64,000 nt of DNA from Kitasatospora sp. NBC_00240 (GCF_026342405.1 NZ_JAPEMU010000001.1:3410001-3474000); one strand, 5' to 3'. Shown: positions 14,925 through 24,215, counted from the stretch's first letter. Made by a program: numbers and translations. The notes: a model not told the origin generated them from the letters alone.

Positions 14925-17375
14925 ATGGCCCGCCGCAGTTCGCCTACCCCGCCGCCCGGAGATTTCGAGGAGCGGATCCTCGACGTCGATGTCGTGGACG
15001 AGATGCAGGGCTCCTTCCTGGAGTACGCCTACTCGGTGATCTACTCGCGTGCGCTGCCGGACGCGCGGGACGGTCTGAAGCCGGTGCACCGGCGGATTCT
15101 GTACCAGGCCAACGAGATGGGCCTGCGTCCGGACCGCGCGCACGTGAAGTGCGCCCGCGTGGTGGGCGAGGTGATGGGCCGGCTGCACCCGCACGGCGAC
15201 GCGTCCATCTACGACTCGGTCGTGCGGATGGCCCAGCCGTTCTCGATGCGGCTGCCGCTGATCGACGGGCACGGGAACTTCGGTTCGCTGGGCAACGACG
15301 ACCCGCCGGCCGCGATGCGGTACACCGAGTCGCGGCTGACGGCGGCATCGATGGCGCTGGTGGAGTCGATCCACGAGGACACCGTCGACTTCGGTCCGAA
15401 CTACGACGGCAGCGAGCAGGAGCCGTCGGTGCTGCCGGCCGCGTTCCCGAACCTGCTGGTGAACGGCACCTCGGGGATCGCGGTCGGGATGGCGACGAAC
15501 ATGCCGCCGCACAACCTGGCCGAGGTGGTGGCGGCGGCCCGGCATCTGATCAAGCATCCGACGGCGGACCTCGACACCCTGATGCGCTTCGTACCGGGCC
15601 CGGACCTGCCGACCGGCGGGCGGATCGTCGGCCTGTCGGGGATCCGGGACGCGTACGAGAGCGGCCGCGGCACCTTCAAGATCCGGGCCACCACCACGGT
15701 GGAGAACGTCACGGCCCGCCGTAAGGGCATCGTGGTGACGGAGCTGCCGTACACGGTGGGGCCGGAGAAGGTGATCGCGAAGATCAAGGACCTGGTCAAC
15801 GCGAAGAAGCTGCAGGGCATCGCGGACGTCAAGGACCTGACCGACCGCGCGCACGGGCTGCGGCTGGTGATCGAGGTGAAGAACGGCTTCGTGCCGGAGG
15901 CGCTGCTGGAGCAGCTCTACAAGCTGACGCCGATGGAGGAGACCTTCGGCATCAACAACGTGGCCCTGGTGGACGGTCAGCCGTTGACGCTGGGTCTGAA
16001 GGAGCTGCTGGAGGTCTACGTCGACCACCGCTTCGAGGTGGTCCGCCGGCGCAGCGAGTTCCGGCGGCGCCGGCGCCAGGAGCGGCTGCACCTGGTCGAG
16101 GGCCTGCTGGTGGCCCTGGTGGACATCGACGAGGTCATCGCGATCATCCGGTCGAGCGAGAACGCGACGCAGGCCAAGGACCGGCTGATCGAGCGCTTCT
16201 CGCTGTCGGAGACGCAGACCTCGTACATCCTGGACACCCCGCTGCGGCGGCTGACCCGGTTCGACCGGGTGGAGCTGGAGTCGGAGCAGGAGAAGCTGAA
16301 CGCGGAGATCGCGGAACTGACCGGGATCCTGGAGTCGGACACCAAGCTGCGCGGCGTGGTGTCGGCGGAGCTCGGTGCGGTGTCGAAGCAGTTCGGCACC
16401 GAGCGGCGGACGGTGCTGCTGGAGGCCGGTTCGGTGCCGACAGCGGCCCTGTCGGTGCCGTTGGAGGTGGCGGACGACCCGTGCCGGGTGCTGCTGTCGT
16501 CGACCGGTCTGCTGGCCCGGACCGCGGACGGGGAGCCGCTGGAGCCCGCGGAGTCGCGTGGCCGGCACGACGTGATCGTCTCCGCGGTGCCGGCGACGGC
16601 GCGGGCCGACGTCGGTGTGGTGACCTCGGCGGGCCGGGTGCTGCGGCTGCCGGTGATCGATCTGCCGGGGCTGCCGCCGACGCCTTCGCCGACGCTGGCG
16701 GGCGGGGCGCAGGTGTCGGAGTTCCTGCGGCTGGAGACCGGTGAGCGGGCGATCGCGCTGACCACGCTGGACGAGTCCTCGCCGGGCCTGGCGCTGGGCA
16801 CGCTGCAGGGTGTGGTGAAGCGGGTGGTGCCGGAGTGGCCGGCGAACAAGGACGAGTTCGAGGTGATCGCCCTCAAGGACGGTGACGAACTGGTCGGCGC
16901 GGTGGAGCTGCGGACCGGCGAGGAGGACCTGGTCTTCATCACCTCGGACGCCCAACTGCTGCGCTACCCGGCGGGGCAGGTGCGTCCGCAGGGCCGCCCG
17001 GCCGGCGGCATGGCCGGTGTGAAGCTGACGGACGGGGCGCGGGTGCTGTCGTTCACTGCGGTGGATCCGGCGGTGGACGCGGTGGTGGTGTCGGTCGCGG
17101 GTGCGTCGGGAACGCTGACGGGCGAGGCGCAGAGCAGCTGGAAGGTCACCCCGTTCGAGCAGTACCCGCGCAAGGGCCGGGCCACCGGCGGGGTGCGCTG
17201 CCAGCGCTTCCTGCGCGGTGAGGACGCGCTGGCGTTCGCCTGGGCGGGTGCGGCGCCGGCCCGGGCGGCGACGGACAAGGGCGCGCCGGTGGAGCTGCCG
17301 GAGCGCGACCCGCGCCGGGACGGTTCGGGGGTGCCGGTGACCACGCCGATCGCGGCGGTGGCCGGGCCGGTGTAG
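14925..17375 (+). CDS. parC: Topoisomerase IV subunit A (GyrA/ParC family)
   Basis: The 816-residue protein breaks and rejoins DNA in the A2B2 type-IIA topoisomerase that decatenates chromosomes. Order: N-terminal winged-helix/breakage domain with SRALPDARDGLKPVHRRIL (residues 41-59); a quinolone-region segment HPHGDASIYD near residues 88-97; the catalytic tyrosine in AAMRYTE near residue 130; a tower and coiled-coil region; and a C-terminal beta-pinwheel. The pinwheel lacks an obvious GyrA-box (QRRGGKG), favouring ParC over GyrA. Its partner parE lies about 12 kb to the right on the other strand, an arrangement known from S. coelicolor. GGGAG precedes the ATG. Confidence 0.92.
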   Translation: MARRSSPTPPPGDFEERILDVDVVDEMQGSFLEYAYSVIYSRALPDARDGLKPVHRRILYQANEMGLRPDRAHVKCARVVGEVMGRLHPHGDASIYDSVVRMAQPFSMRLPLIDGHGNFGSLGNDDPPAAMRYTESRLTAASMALVESIHEDTVDFGPNYDGSEQEPSVLPAAFPNLLVNGTSGIAVGMATNMPPHNLAEVVAAARHLIKHPTADLDTLMRFVPGPDLPTGGRIVGLSGIRDAYESGRGTFKIRATTTVENVTARRKGIVVTELPYTVGPEKVIAKIKDLVNAKKLQGIADVKDLTDRAHGLRLVIEVKNGFVPEALLEQLYKLTPMEETFGINNVALVDGQPLTLGLKELLEVYVDHRFEVVRRRSEFRRRRRQERLHLVEGLLVALVDIDEVIAIIRSSENATQAKDRLIERFSLSETQTSYILDTPLRRLTRFDRVELESEQEKLNAEIAELTGILESDTKLRGVVSAELGAVSKQFGTERRTVLLEAGSVPTAALSVPLEVADDPCRVLLSSTGLLARTADGEPLEPAESRGRHDVIVSAVPATARADVGVVTSAGRVLRLPVIDLPGLPPTPSPTLAGGAQVSEFLRLETGERAIALTTLDESSPGLALGTLQGVVKRVVPEWPANKDEFEVIALKDGDELVGAVELRTGEEDLVFITSDAQLLRYPAGQVRPQGRPAGGMAGVKLTDGARVLSFTAVDPAVDAVVVSVAGASGTLTGEAQSSWKVTPFEQYPRKGRATGGVRCQRFLRGEDALAFAWAGAAPARAATDKGAPVELPERDPRRDGSGVPVTTPIAAVAGPV

Positions 17376-17391
17376 CGGTTCGCGGTACGGA

Positions 17392-17423
17392 CGGGAGGGG
17401 GTGCCGGTCGGCGCCCCCTCCCG
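17392..17423 (+). terminator. parC terminator
   Basis: A 14-bp stem (17392-17405 with 17410-17423, one G-T pair) and a GGTC loop lie 17 nt after the parC stop. Confidence 0.7.
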
Positions 17424-17517
17424 GCGTTGGACGGCCCCGCGCGGCCGGTCCGGCGACGGGTGCGGGCCGGGGGCGCCTGCCGGGTCGCCGGTCCCTGGCA
17501 AAGGTAGGCTCAGCTGG

Positions 17518-18420
17518 GTGAGCACCTGTGCGACGGCGTCGCTGGAACTGTCGGAGCCGCTGGCCGCCACCGCGGCGACCGCGACCACCTGGCTGCTGGT
17601 GGAGCAGGCCGGCCCGTGGGGTGCCAAGGCACTGACCGAGAGCCACTTCGATCCCTCGCTCGGCCGGGCGCTGGACGCCGCCTGTGAGGGGACGGGTGTG
17701 CGGGTGGCGCTGATCCGGCGGCCGGGACGGCACGCGGACTGCCTGCCGGACACCCGGCGCGAGGTGGTCGTCGCACACACGGTGCCGGGCCGTTCCTGGG
17801 TGCGGCGCACCTCGGTGGCGGATCCGGCCGAGCTGCTGGCGCTGGACTTCGGCGGGCTCGGGGCGGGCGACCACCAGGGTTTCGGCACCGAGCACGTGGG
17901 TGGGCCGCTGGCCCTGGTGTGCACCAACGGGCGGCGGGACCGCTGCTGCGCGCTGCTGGGGCGGCCGCTGGCGGCGGACCTGGCGGCGGCCGGGCACAGC
18001 GAGGTCTGGGAGGTCACCCACCTGGGCGGTCACCGCTTCTCCCCCACCATGCTGGTGCTGCCGTACGGGTACGCGTACGGGCGGCTGACGCCGGAGAGCG
18101 CCAAGGAGGTGCTGGCGGCGACGGCCGCGGGGCACATGGTGCCCGAGCTGTCGCGGGGCTGCTCGGGTTGGGACCGGCCGGGCCAGGCCGCCGAGCACGT
18201 GGTGCGGGAGCTGACCGGGGAGACCCGGGTGGACGTGCTGACGGTGGCCCAGCGGCCGGCCGGCGAGGGCCGCTGGCTGGTCGGAGTACGGCACGCGGAC
18301 GGCCGGGCCTGGGAGGCCGAGGTCACCCAGGGGGCGAGTGGGCCGCCGCGTCCGGAGAGCTGCGGCAAGGCGGCGGCGCGGCCGGCCCGGATGGACGTGA
18401 CGGGGCTGCGGGCGCTCTGA
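17518..18420 (+). CDS. Sucrase/ferredoxin-like (Suc_Fer) family protein
   Basis: The 300-residue protein begins VSTCATASLELSEPLAATA. It has the Suc_Fer signatures: an ALVCTNGRRDRCCALLG segment near residue 140, and VTHLGGHRFSPTMLVLPYG near residue 175. The family has a thioredoxin-like fold that can carry a [2Fe-2S] cluster; here Cys144 and the CC pair are candidate ligands. Physiological function is unknown and the name is historical. GTG at 17518 is chosen because upstream sequence loses coding character and AAGGTAGG lies in range. It stands alone, converging with the ABC transporter operon. Confidence 0.85.
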   Translation: MSTCATASLELSEPLAATAATATTWLLVEQAGPWGAKALTESHFDPSLGRALDAACEGTGVRVALIRRPGRHADCLPDTRREVVVAHTVPGRSWVRRTSVADPAELLALDFGGLGAGDHQGFGTEHVGGPLALVCTNGRRDRCCALLGRPLAADLAAAGHSEVWEVTHLGGHRFSPTMLVLPYGYAYGRLTPESAKEVLAATAAGHMVPELSRGCSGWDRPGQAAEHVVRELTGETRVDVLTVAQRPAGEGRWLVGVRHADGRAWEAEVTQGASGPPRPESCGKAAARPARMDVTGLRAL

Positions 18421-18439
18421 CCGCCGGCATCGGGTGGTA

Positions 18440-18481
18440 CGGGTGCGGGGCCGAGGCGGCACTGCGGCGGCCCCGCACCCG
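18440..18481 (+). terminator. Terminator after the Suc_Fer gene
   Basis: A perfect 13-bp stem (18440-18452 with 18469-18481) and a 16-nt loop begin 20 nt past the stop. Confidence 0.6.
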
Positions 18482-18560
18482 CTGTCCGGGAGGTGCGGGG
18501 CCGCGACCCGGCGGCGCGACGAGGGGGGCGGCCTGGCGGCCGCGTCGCGCCCCGGGTGCC

Positions 18561-18585
18561 GGCGGGCCCCGGTCCGGGGCCCGCC
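18561..18585 (-). terminator. Terminator of the leftward ABC transporter operon
   Basis: A near-perfect palindrome (12-bp arms 18561-18572 and 18574-18585 around a single T; the real loop is wider) lies 8 nt past the substrate-binding protein stop. Confidence 0.6.
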
Positions 18586-18592
18586 GCGCGGG

Positions 18593-19654
18593 TCAGCCGG
18601 CCGCGGCCTTGCCGACGAACTCGGTGGTGTAGGTCTTGGCCAGGTCGATCGAGGACTCCTTGCCCTGGACGTCCGGGTGGAAGGCGGCGAGCACCGAGAG
18701 CACCGTCTTCGGGCCGTCCGCGGGCATCACGCCGTCGGTGGTGAACATCGGCAGGGTCGCCTTGATCGCGGCCGCGTACTGCTCGGCGCCGCCCTGGCCG
18801 TAGTCGGCCGGCATCTTGGCGGCGATCTCCTCGGGCGAGTGGCTGGACATCCACTTCAGCGTCTTCACGAAGGCGTTGGCGAGCTTCTGGGTGGTGTCCT
18901 TGTTCTTCTCGACCCAGTCGGTGTTCATGTAGAGCGAGGACGAGGGGTAGAGGCCGCCGAGCGCGGCCCGGGAGCCCTCGGGGGTGCGCATGTCGTACAG
19001 CACCTTGCCGAGGTCCTTGGCCAGGATGTTGGCGACGGTCGGGTCGGTGGTCATGCCGGCGTCGATGCTGCCCTGCTGGAGGGCGGCGATGAAGGTCTGG
19101 CCGGCGCCGACCGCGATCGGGCTGAACTCGCTCACGGCGACACCGTTCTTGACGGCCAGGTACTTGGTGAGGAAGTCGGTGGAGGAGCCGAGGCTGGTGA
19201 CGCCGAGCTTCTTGCCCTTGAAGTCGGCGCCGGACTTCACGGCGTCCGCCTGCTTGCTGGAGACCACCTCGACCTCGCCGGGCGCCTGCGAGAACTGGAC
19301 CACCGACTCGACGGACTTGCCCTTGGCCTGGAGGTCGATGGTGTGGTCGTAGAAGCCGACCGCGCCCTGGACGTCCCCGGCCAGCAGGGCGGTGGTGGCG
19401 TTGACGCCGGCGGGCTCGCTCATCAGCTCGACGTTGACACCGGCCTCGGCGAAGTGGCCGAGGCGCTGGGTGAGCATGGCGGGGAGGTAGATGACCTTGT
19501 CCAGGCCACCGACCATGATCTTGACCTTGGGCCCGTCGACCGACTGGCCGGCCGGGGCGGCGCCGCTGTGCGAGGTGGAGGCGGCGTCGTTGGCACAGGC
19601 GGTGAGGGAGGCGAGCAGCGCGGCGGCGACGGCGGCTACGGCGGTTCTGCGCAT
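18593..19654 (-). CDS. ABC transporter substrate-binding lipoprotein (nitrate/sulfonate/taurine-type, NMT1-like)
   Basis: The 353-residue precursor has a lipoprotein signal ending in the lipobox LTAC (Cys20). The mature part starts VDGPKVKIMVGGLDKVIYLPAML and has the two-lobe SBP pattern of the SsuA/TauA/THI5 group (LGVTSLGSSTDFLTKYL near 150, QQGSIDAGMTTDPTVANIL near 190). It should capture a small anionic or heterocyclic solute outside the cell for the permease and ATPase encoded just upstream. The ligand is unknown; sulfonates, nitrate and pyrimidine thiamin precursors are all family options. The gene follows the permease after 105 nt containing tandem repeats. Confidence 0.9.
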   Translation of the reverse strand: MRRTAVAAVAAALLASLTACANDAASTSHSGAAPAGQSVDGPKVKIMVGGLDKVIYLPAMLTQRLGHFAEAGVNVELMSEPAGVNATTALLAGDVQGAVGFYDHTIDLQAKGKSVESVVQFSQAPGEVEVVSSKQADAVKSGADFKGKKLGVTSLGSSTDFLTKYLAVKNGVAVSEFSPIAVGAGQTFIAALQQGSIDAGMTTDPTVANILAKDLGKVLYDMRTPEGSRAALGGLYPSSSLYMNTDWVEKNKDTTQKLANAFVKTLKWMSSHSPEEIAAKMPADYGQGGAEQYAAAIKATLPMFTTDGVMPADGPKTVLSVLAAFHPDVQGKESSIDLAKTYTTEFVGKAAAG

Positions 19655-19669
19655 GAGGTGGGGGCCTCT

Positions 19670-19736
19670 TTCTGCTTCTGCGGGGTTCTGCTTCTACGGG
19701 GTTCTGCTTCCGGGCGGGTTCTGCTTCTTCGCGGGG
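19670..19736. repeat. Four tandem 16-18-nt units in the permease-SBP spacer
   Basis: The units at 19670-19685, 19686-19701, 19702-19718 and 19719-19736 each begin TTCTGCTTC and end in a G-run. On the transcribed (minus) strand they read GAAGCAGAA separated by C-rich pieces, and they end just upstream of the binding-protein ribosome site. Confidence 0.75.
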
Positions 19737-19759
19737 CGGGTGGGGCGTGCGGCGCGAGG

Positions 19760-20641
19760 TCAGCGGCCGTCGCCGGCGTCGGCCGGCTTCCAGCGGAACA
19801 GCCGTTTCTCGGCGAAGGTGAGCACGCCCTCGGTGAGCAGGGCGACCACCGCGAGGATCGTCATGGCGGCGTACACGCCGGCCGCGTTGAAGGTGCCCTG
19901 GGCGGCGGCGACCAGCAGGCCGAGACCCTTGGTGGCGCCGATGTACTCGCCGACGATGGCGCCGATCAGCGCGAAGCCGAAGCTGACGTGCAGGCTGGTG
20001 AAGATCCAGGTGGTGGCGGCGGGGATGACCACCTGCAGGGTGACCTTGCGGTTGTCCGCGCCCAGGATCCGGGCGTTCGCGACCAGGTTGCGGTCCACCT
20101 CGCGCGCCCCCTGGAACGCGTTGAAGAAGACCGGGAAGAAGACCAGGACGACCGCGGAGGCCACCTTGGAGGCCGGGCCGAGGCCGAACCAGATCAGGAA
20201 GATCGGCGCGAGCACGATCCGGGGGATCGCGTTGAGCACCTTGATGTACGGGCCGAGGACGTCCGCCAGGAAGCGGATCCGGCCGAGCGCGATGCCCAGC
20301 AGCACCCCGCCGACGACGCCGATGACCCAGCCGGTCAGGGCCTCGTACAGGGTGTAGGCGATCTGCTCGCCGAGCGAGCCCTGCGCGGTGCCGTGGGTGA
20401 TCCACTGCCAGATCTGGTTCCAGATCCGCGACGGCTGGGAGAAGTTGAACGGATCGACGACCTCGGTGCGGGCGCAGATCTCCCAGAGCCCCAGGAAGAG
20501 CGCCAGCACCACCACCCGGGCCCCGAGGACGGTGAACCTCCGGTGCCGGGCGGCCCGTTCGCGGGCCTCGGTACGGGTGGCCGGCGGCGCGGCGGCGGGG
20601 GCGGCGGGCACCCCGGTGTCCAACGTACTGTCAAGCGGCAT
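19760..20641 (-). CDS. ABC transporter permease (SsuC/TauC type)
   Basis: The 293-residue inner-membrane protein has about six transmembrane segments: one near residues 40-58 (VLGARVVVLALFLGLWEI), the core from about 95 to 280. The BPD_transp_1 EAA loop is GAREVDRNLVANARILGADNRKVTLQVVIPAA near 180-210. It starts at 20641, overlapping the end of the ATPase gene by 11 nt, so the two are translationally coupled. Together with the ATPase and the binding lipoprotein it makes a complete importer. Confidence 0.93.
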   Translation of the reverse strand: MPLDSTLDTGVPAAPAAAPPATRTEARERAARHRRFTVLGARVVVLALFLGLWEICARTEVVDPFNFSQPSRIWNQIWQWITHGTAQGSLGEQIAYTLYEALTGWVIGVVGGVLLGIALGRIRFLADVLGPYIKVLNAIPRIVLAPIFLIWFGLGPASKVASAVVLVFFPVFFNAFQGAREVDRNLVANARILGADNRKVTLQVVIPAATTWIFTSLHVSFGFALIGAIVGEYIGATKGLGLLVAAAQGTFNAAGVYAAMTILAVVALLTEGVLTFAEKRLFRWKPADAGDGR

Positions 20642-21518
20642 TGCCCGCTCCTCTCTCCCGGGTGATGCGGACCTCTTCGCCGAGGGACGCCCAGATTTCG
20701 CGGTAGATCTCGATGAACCGGGGCTCCAGCCGGACCGCCTCGACCGTGCGGGGCCGCGGCAGGTCGACGGTGAAGACCTCCTTGACGGTGGCCGGGCCGG
20801 CCGTCATCACGACCACCCGGTCGGCCAGCGCGATCGCCTCGTCCAGGTCGTGGGTGACGAAGACGACCGAGGAGCCGGTGCCGGCCCACAGGTCGAGCAG
20901 CTGGTCCGACATCAGCGCGCGAGTCTGCACGTCGAGGGCCGAGAACGGCTCGTCCATCAGCAGGATCTTCGGGTCGTTGACGAAGGTCTGGGCCAGCGCG
21001 ACGCGCTTGCGCATGCCGCCGGACAGCTGGTGCGGGTAGCGGTCCTCGAAGGCGGCCAGACCCACCCGGGCCAGCCAGTCGCGGGCCCGTTCGCGGGCCT
21101 GCGCCGCGGGCACCCCGCGGAAGCGCGGGCCGGCCATCACGTTCGACAGGACGGTGCGCCAGGGAAAGACCGCGTCCTGCTGGAACACGAACCCGACCTG
21201 GTCGCTGATCCCGGCGACCGGCTGCCCCTGCACCCGCACCTCGCCCTCGGTGGGCTCCTCCAGGCCGCTGACCAGTGTCAACGCGGTGGACTTGCCGCAT
21301 CCGGTCGGCCCGACCACGGCCACGAACTCACCCTGGGCGACCGTGAGGTCCAGGTCGCGGACGGCGGTGTGCAGAGCCCCCGAGGGCGTCCTGAACCGCT
21401 TGGTCGCGTTGGTCAGCTCGATCGCCGGGACGGCCGTGGACGGCCCCGCGGGCCGCTCGCCGCCGTCCCGCCGGGGGCCGGTGCCCCCTCCGGTGACCGG
21501 CTTGAATTGCTCGCTCAT
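20631..21518 (-). CDS. ABC transporter ATP-binding protein (SsuB/TauB type)
   Basis: The 295-residue ATPase has all standard motifs: Walker A GPTGCGKST near residue 70, Q-loop FVFQQDAVFPW, signature LSGGMRKR near 160, Walker B ILLMDEPFSALD near 185, and switch histidine VTHDLDEA. It energises the importer encoded downstream. ATG at 21518 (MSEQFKPVTG) lies behind GGAGGTCTC. It is the first gene of the leftward operon and diverges from a two-component system across 319 nt, so that system may control it. Confidence 0.95.
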   Translation of the reverse strand: MSEQFKPVTGGGTGPRRDGGERPAGPSTAVPAIELTNATKRFRTPSGALHTAVRDLDLTVAQGEFVAVVGPTGCGKSTALTLVSGLEEPTEGEVRVQGQPVAGISDQVGFVFQQDAVFPWRTVLSNVMAGPRFRGVPAAQARERARDWLARVGLAAFEDRYPHQLSGGMRKRVALAQTFVNDPKILLMDEPFSALDVQTRALMSDQLLDLWAGTGSSVVFVTHDLDEAIALADRVVVMTAGPATVKEVFTVDLPRPRTVEAVRLEPRFIEIYREIWASLGEEVRITRERGAGNAA

Positions 21519-21837
21519 GAGACCTCCGAGGTCCGGCTCCGTCGCCGGGGTTCTGTGCTGTGCTCCGGAGGTTAGGAGCGGCGTACGCCATGGCGGGAGC
21601 CTTGTCGGCGTACTGCGGCTTCCGCGCGTTGAGGGGTGTTCTGCTCGTTTTGCTTCCGCTACAACTGCGGGGGCGCGGCTGACAGAAACACGGCCGAAAC
21701 GTAGGGTGTGCCGACCCGCCGCCACGTCCGCGCCGGCCGGAACCGGCCCCGCGGCCGGCCGGCGGACCCGTCCATCCCGCCCAGAGCCCGCCCAGAGCCC
21801 GCCCAGCGCCCCGCCCGGCACCGGAGAGGAGCACCCG
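21519..21837. other. 319-nt divergent control region between ABC operon and sensor kinase
   Basis: No gene is supported. It holds two copies of GGCGTAC (about 21570-21620, one inside GGCGTACGCC) and a lower-GC patch TTCTGCTCGTTTTGCTTCC around 21640-21660. Both are plausible regulator or promoter positions, and no site can be assigned from sequence alone. Confidence 0.35.
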
Positions 21838-23472
21838 TTGAAGCGCCCGCACTGGCCCCGCCGGGTCTTCGCCCAGCTGCTGCTGAGCCAGACCGTGGTG
21901 ACCGTCGGGGTCACCGCCGTGACCGCCGGGCTGTTCCTCGCCCCGGTCAGCTCGGAGCTGGACCGCGACGCGATGCAGCGGGCCCTGTCCATCGCCCAGT
22001 CCACCGCCGCCGACGAGAACATCGCGCTGGCCGCCCAGGACCGGGACTCCGTCGCCGCCCAGCGGGACGCCGAGCAGATCCGGCTGGCCACCGGCGCCAG
22101 CTTCGTGGTGGTCACCGACCTGGACGGCATCCGGCTCTCGCACACCGACCCCGCCCGGATCGGCCACCGGGTCAGCACCGACCCGGAGCCCGCGCTGAGC
22201 GGGCGCAGCGTCACCGCGATCCAGGAGGGCACGCTGGGCCGCACGGCCCGCGGCAAGGTCCCGCTGCGGCTGGCGGACGGCCGGATCGTCGGCGAGGTGT
22301 CGGTGGGGATCAGCGACGACTCGATCCGCCGGCGGATGCTGGGCATGGTGCCCGGCATCCTGCTCTGCGCCGGCGCCGGCCTCGCCGCGGGCCTGGCCGC
22401 GACACTGCTGCTGGCCCGCCGGCTGAAGCGGCGCACCCGCAACATCGCGCTGGCCGACATCTCGGCGCTGCTGGTCGAACGGGAGGCGATGCTGCACGGC
22501 ATCCGCGAGGGCATGGTGGCGCTGGACCGGCGGGGCCGGATCCGGCTGGCCAACGACGAGGCCTTCCGGTTGCTGGCGCTGCCCGCGGACTGCGTGGGGC
22601 GGCCGGTCGACGCGGTGCTGCCGCCCGGCCGGCTCGCCGACGTGCTGGCCGGGCGGACCGAGGGCGCCGACCTGCCGGCCGTGCTCGGCGACCGGGTGCT
22701 GGTGGTGAACCGCACCACCACCGAGCAGGACGGCGCGGTGGTGACCCTGCGCGACCGCACCGAGCTGGAGTCCCTGGTCCGCGAGCTGGACACCACCCGC
22801 ACCCTCACCGAGGCCCTGCGCGCCCAGGACCACGAGCACGCCAACCGGATGCACACCCTGCTCGGCCTGCTGGAGCTCGGCCTGCACGAACAGGCGGTGG
22901 CGTTCATCTCGGAGCAGTCCGGCTCGCACGCCGCGGTCGCCGCGAAGATCGCCGAGCAGGTGCAGGACCCGCACGTGGCCGCGCTGCTGGCCGGCAAGGC
23001 CGCGGTGGCCGCCGAGCGCGGCGTACGGCTGGCGGTCACCCCCGGCAGCCATCTGCCGGACGCCGCCCTGGACCCGCGGGCGCTGGTCACGGTGCTCGGG
23101 AACCTGATCGACAACGCCGTCGACGCGCTCGGCGCCCCTGGCGCCGCGGCCGGCAGAACGGTCGAGGTCACCGCGCTCACGTCCGGTTCGACCCTGCTGC
23201 TGGGCGTCGAGGACAACGGCCCGGGCGTGCCCCCCGACCTGCGGACCCGGATCTTCGACGAGGGCTGGACCAGCAAGGAGGCCCCCGCGCACCGCCCGCG
23301 CGGCCTCGGCCTCGCCATGGTGCGCCGCCTGGTCGAACGGGCCGGCGGACGGATCGCGGTCGACCGGGGCCCGCTCGGCGGCGCCCGCTTCACCGTCGAA
23401 CTGCCGGAGGCCCTGCACCCCGCGGCCCTCGCGGAGGCAGTCGTGGAACCAGCCCTGGAGGGAGCGCCGTGA
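21838..23472 (+). CDS. Sensor histidine kinase, CitA/DcuS-like
   Basis: The 544-residue membrane kinase has TM1 at about residues 10-35 and an extracytoplasmic PAS-like sensor (about 36-160; ATGASFVVVTDLDGIRLSHTDP typical of CitA/DcuS). TM2 follows at about 162-187, then a cytoplasmic PAS (about 210-300), the H-box AQDHEHANRMHTLLGLLELG near residue 325, and the ATPase boxes NLIDNAVDAL, EDNGPGVP and PRGLGLAMV. Relatives sense di- and tricarboxylates; the ligand here is not known. The start is TTG, supported by GAGAGGAG 6 nt upstream and by the conserved KRPHWPRR opening. Its stop overlaps the response-regulator start (GTGA). Confidence 0.93.
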   Translation: MKRPHWPRRVFAQLLLSQTVVTVGVTAVTAGLFLAPVSSELDRDAMQRALSIAQSTAADENIALAAQDRDSVAAQRDAEQIRLATGASFVVVTDLDGIRLSHTDPARIGHRVSTDPEPALSGRSVTAIQEGTLGRTARGKVPLRLADGRIVGEVSVGISDDSIRRRMLGMVPGILLCAGAGLAAGLAATLLLARRLKRRTRNIALADISALLVEREAMLHGIREGMVALDRRGRIRLANDEAFRLLALPADCVGRPVDAVLPPGRLADVLAGRTEGADLPAVLGDRVLVVNRTTTEQDGAVVTLRDRTELESLVRELDTTRTLTEALRAQDHEHANRMHTLLGLLELGLHEQAVAFISEQSGSHAAVAAKIAEQVQDPHVAALLAGKAAVAAERGVRLAVTPGSHLPDAALDPRALVTVLGNLIDNAVDALGAPGAAAGRTVEVTALTSGSTLLLGVEDNGPGVPPDLRTRIFDEGWTSKEAPAHRPRGLGLAMVRRLVERAGGRIAVDRGPLGGARFTVELPEALHPAALAEAVVEPALEGAP

Positions 23473-24161
23473 TCGACGTCCTGGTGGTGGACGACGACTT
23501 CCGGGTCGCCGACGTGCACGCCGCGTACGCGGCCAAGGTGCCCGGGTTCCGGGTGGTCGGCACCGCGCACAGCGCGGGCGAGGCGCTGGCCGCGCTGGAG
23601 CGCCGGCCGGTGGACCTCCTGCTGCTCGACCACCACCTGCCCGACCGGACCGGCCTCGAACTGGTCCGCAGCATGCGCGAGCGGCAGATCGGCTGCGACG
23701 TCATGATGGTCACCGCCGCCCGCGACGTCTCGACCGTGCACGCCGCCATGCAGCACGGCGCGCTGCAGTACCTGGTCAAGCCGTTCACCTTCGCCGGGCT
23801 GCGCGAGAAGCTCGTCGCCTACGCCGACCTGCGGCACGCCCTGGCAGGACCGGCCGCCCGGGAGGCCTGCCAGGACGAGGTCGACCGGATGTTCGCCACC
23901 CTGCGCAGCGCCGCCTCGCCGATGGCGACGCTGCCCAAGGGGCACTCCGCGCCGACCACCGACCTGGTGCTCGGGGAGCTGCGCCGGGCCGGGCGCCCGC
24001 TCTCCGCCCAGGAGGTCGCGGACGCCACCGGCCTCAGCCGCTCCACCGCCCAGCGCTACCTCAAGCAGCTGGAGCGCGACAGCCGGCTGCGGCTGAGCCT
24101 GCGCTACGGCGACACCGGCCGGCCCGAGCACCGGTACGTGCTGCCCGCCGAGCGCCGCTGA
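23469..24161 (+). CDS. Response regulator, CitB/DcuR-like
   Basis: The 230-residue partner of the preceding kinase has receiver residues Asp8-Asp10, phospho-acceptor Asp54 (DLLLLDHHLPD) and the lysine of VKPFTF. A C-terminal HTH follows near residues 170-215 (PLSAQEVADATGLSRSTAQRYLKQLERD). GTG at 23469 overlaps the kinase stop and is preceded by GGAGGGAG. Candidate targets are the divergent ABC operon and the acetate-type symporter operon just downstream, by position only. Confidence 0.94.
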   Translation: MIDVLVVDDDFRVADVHAAYAAKVPGFRVVGTAHSAGEALAALERRPVDLLLLDHHLPDRTGLELVRSMRERQIGCDVMMVTAARDVSTVHAAMQHGALQYLVKPFTFAGLREKLVAYADLRHALAGPAAREACQDEVDRMFATLRSAASPMATLPKGHSAPTTDLVLGELRRAGRPLSAQEVADATGLSRSTAQRYLKQLERDSRLRLSLRYGDTGRPEHRYVLPAERR

Positions 24162-24215
24162 GCTCGGCGCCCCCGTGCGGGTCCTGGGCCTGGGCCGACC
24201 CCGGAGGTCGACCGC

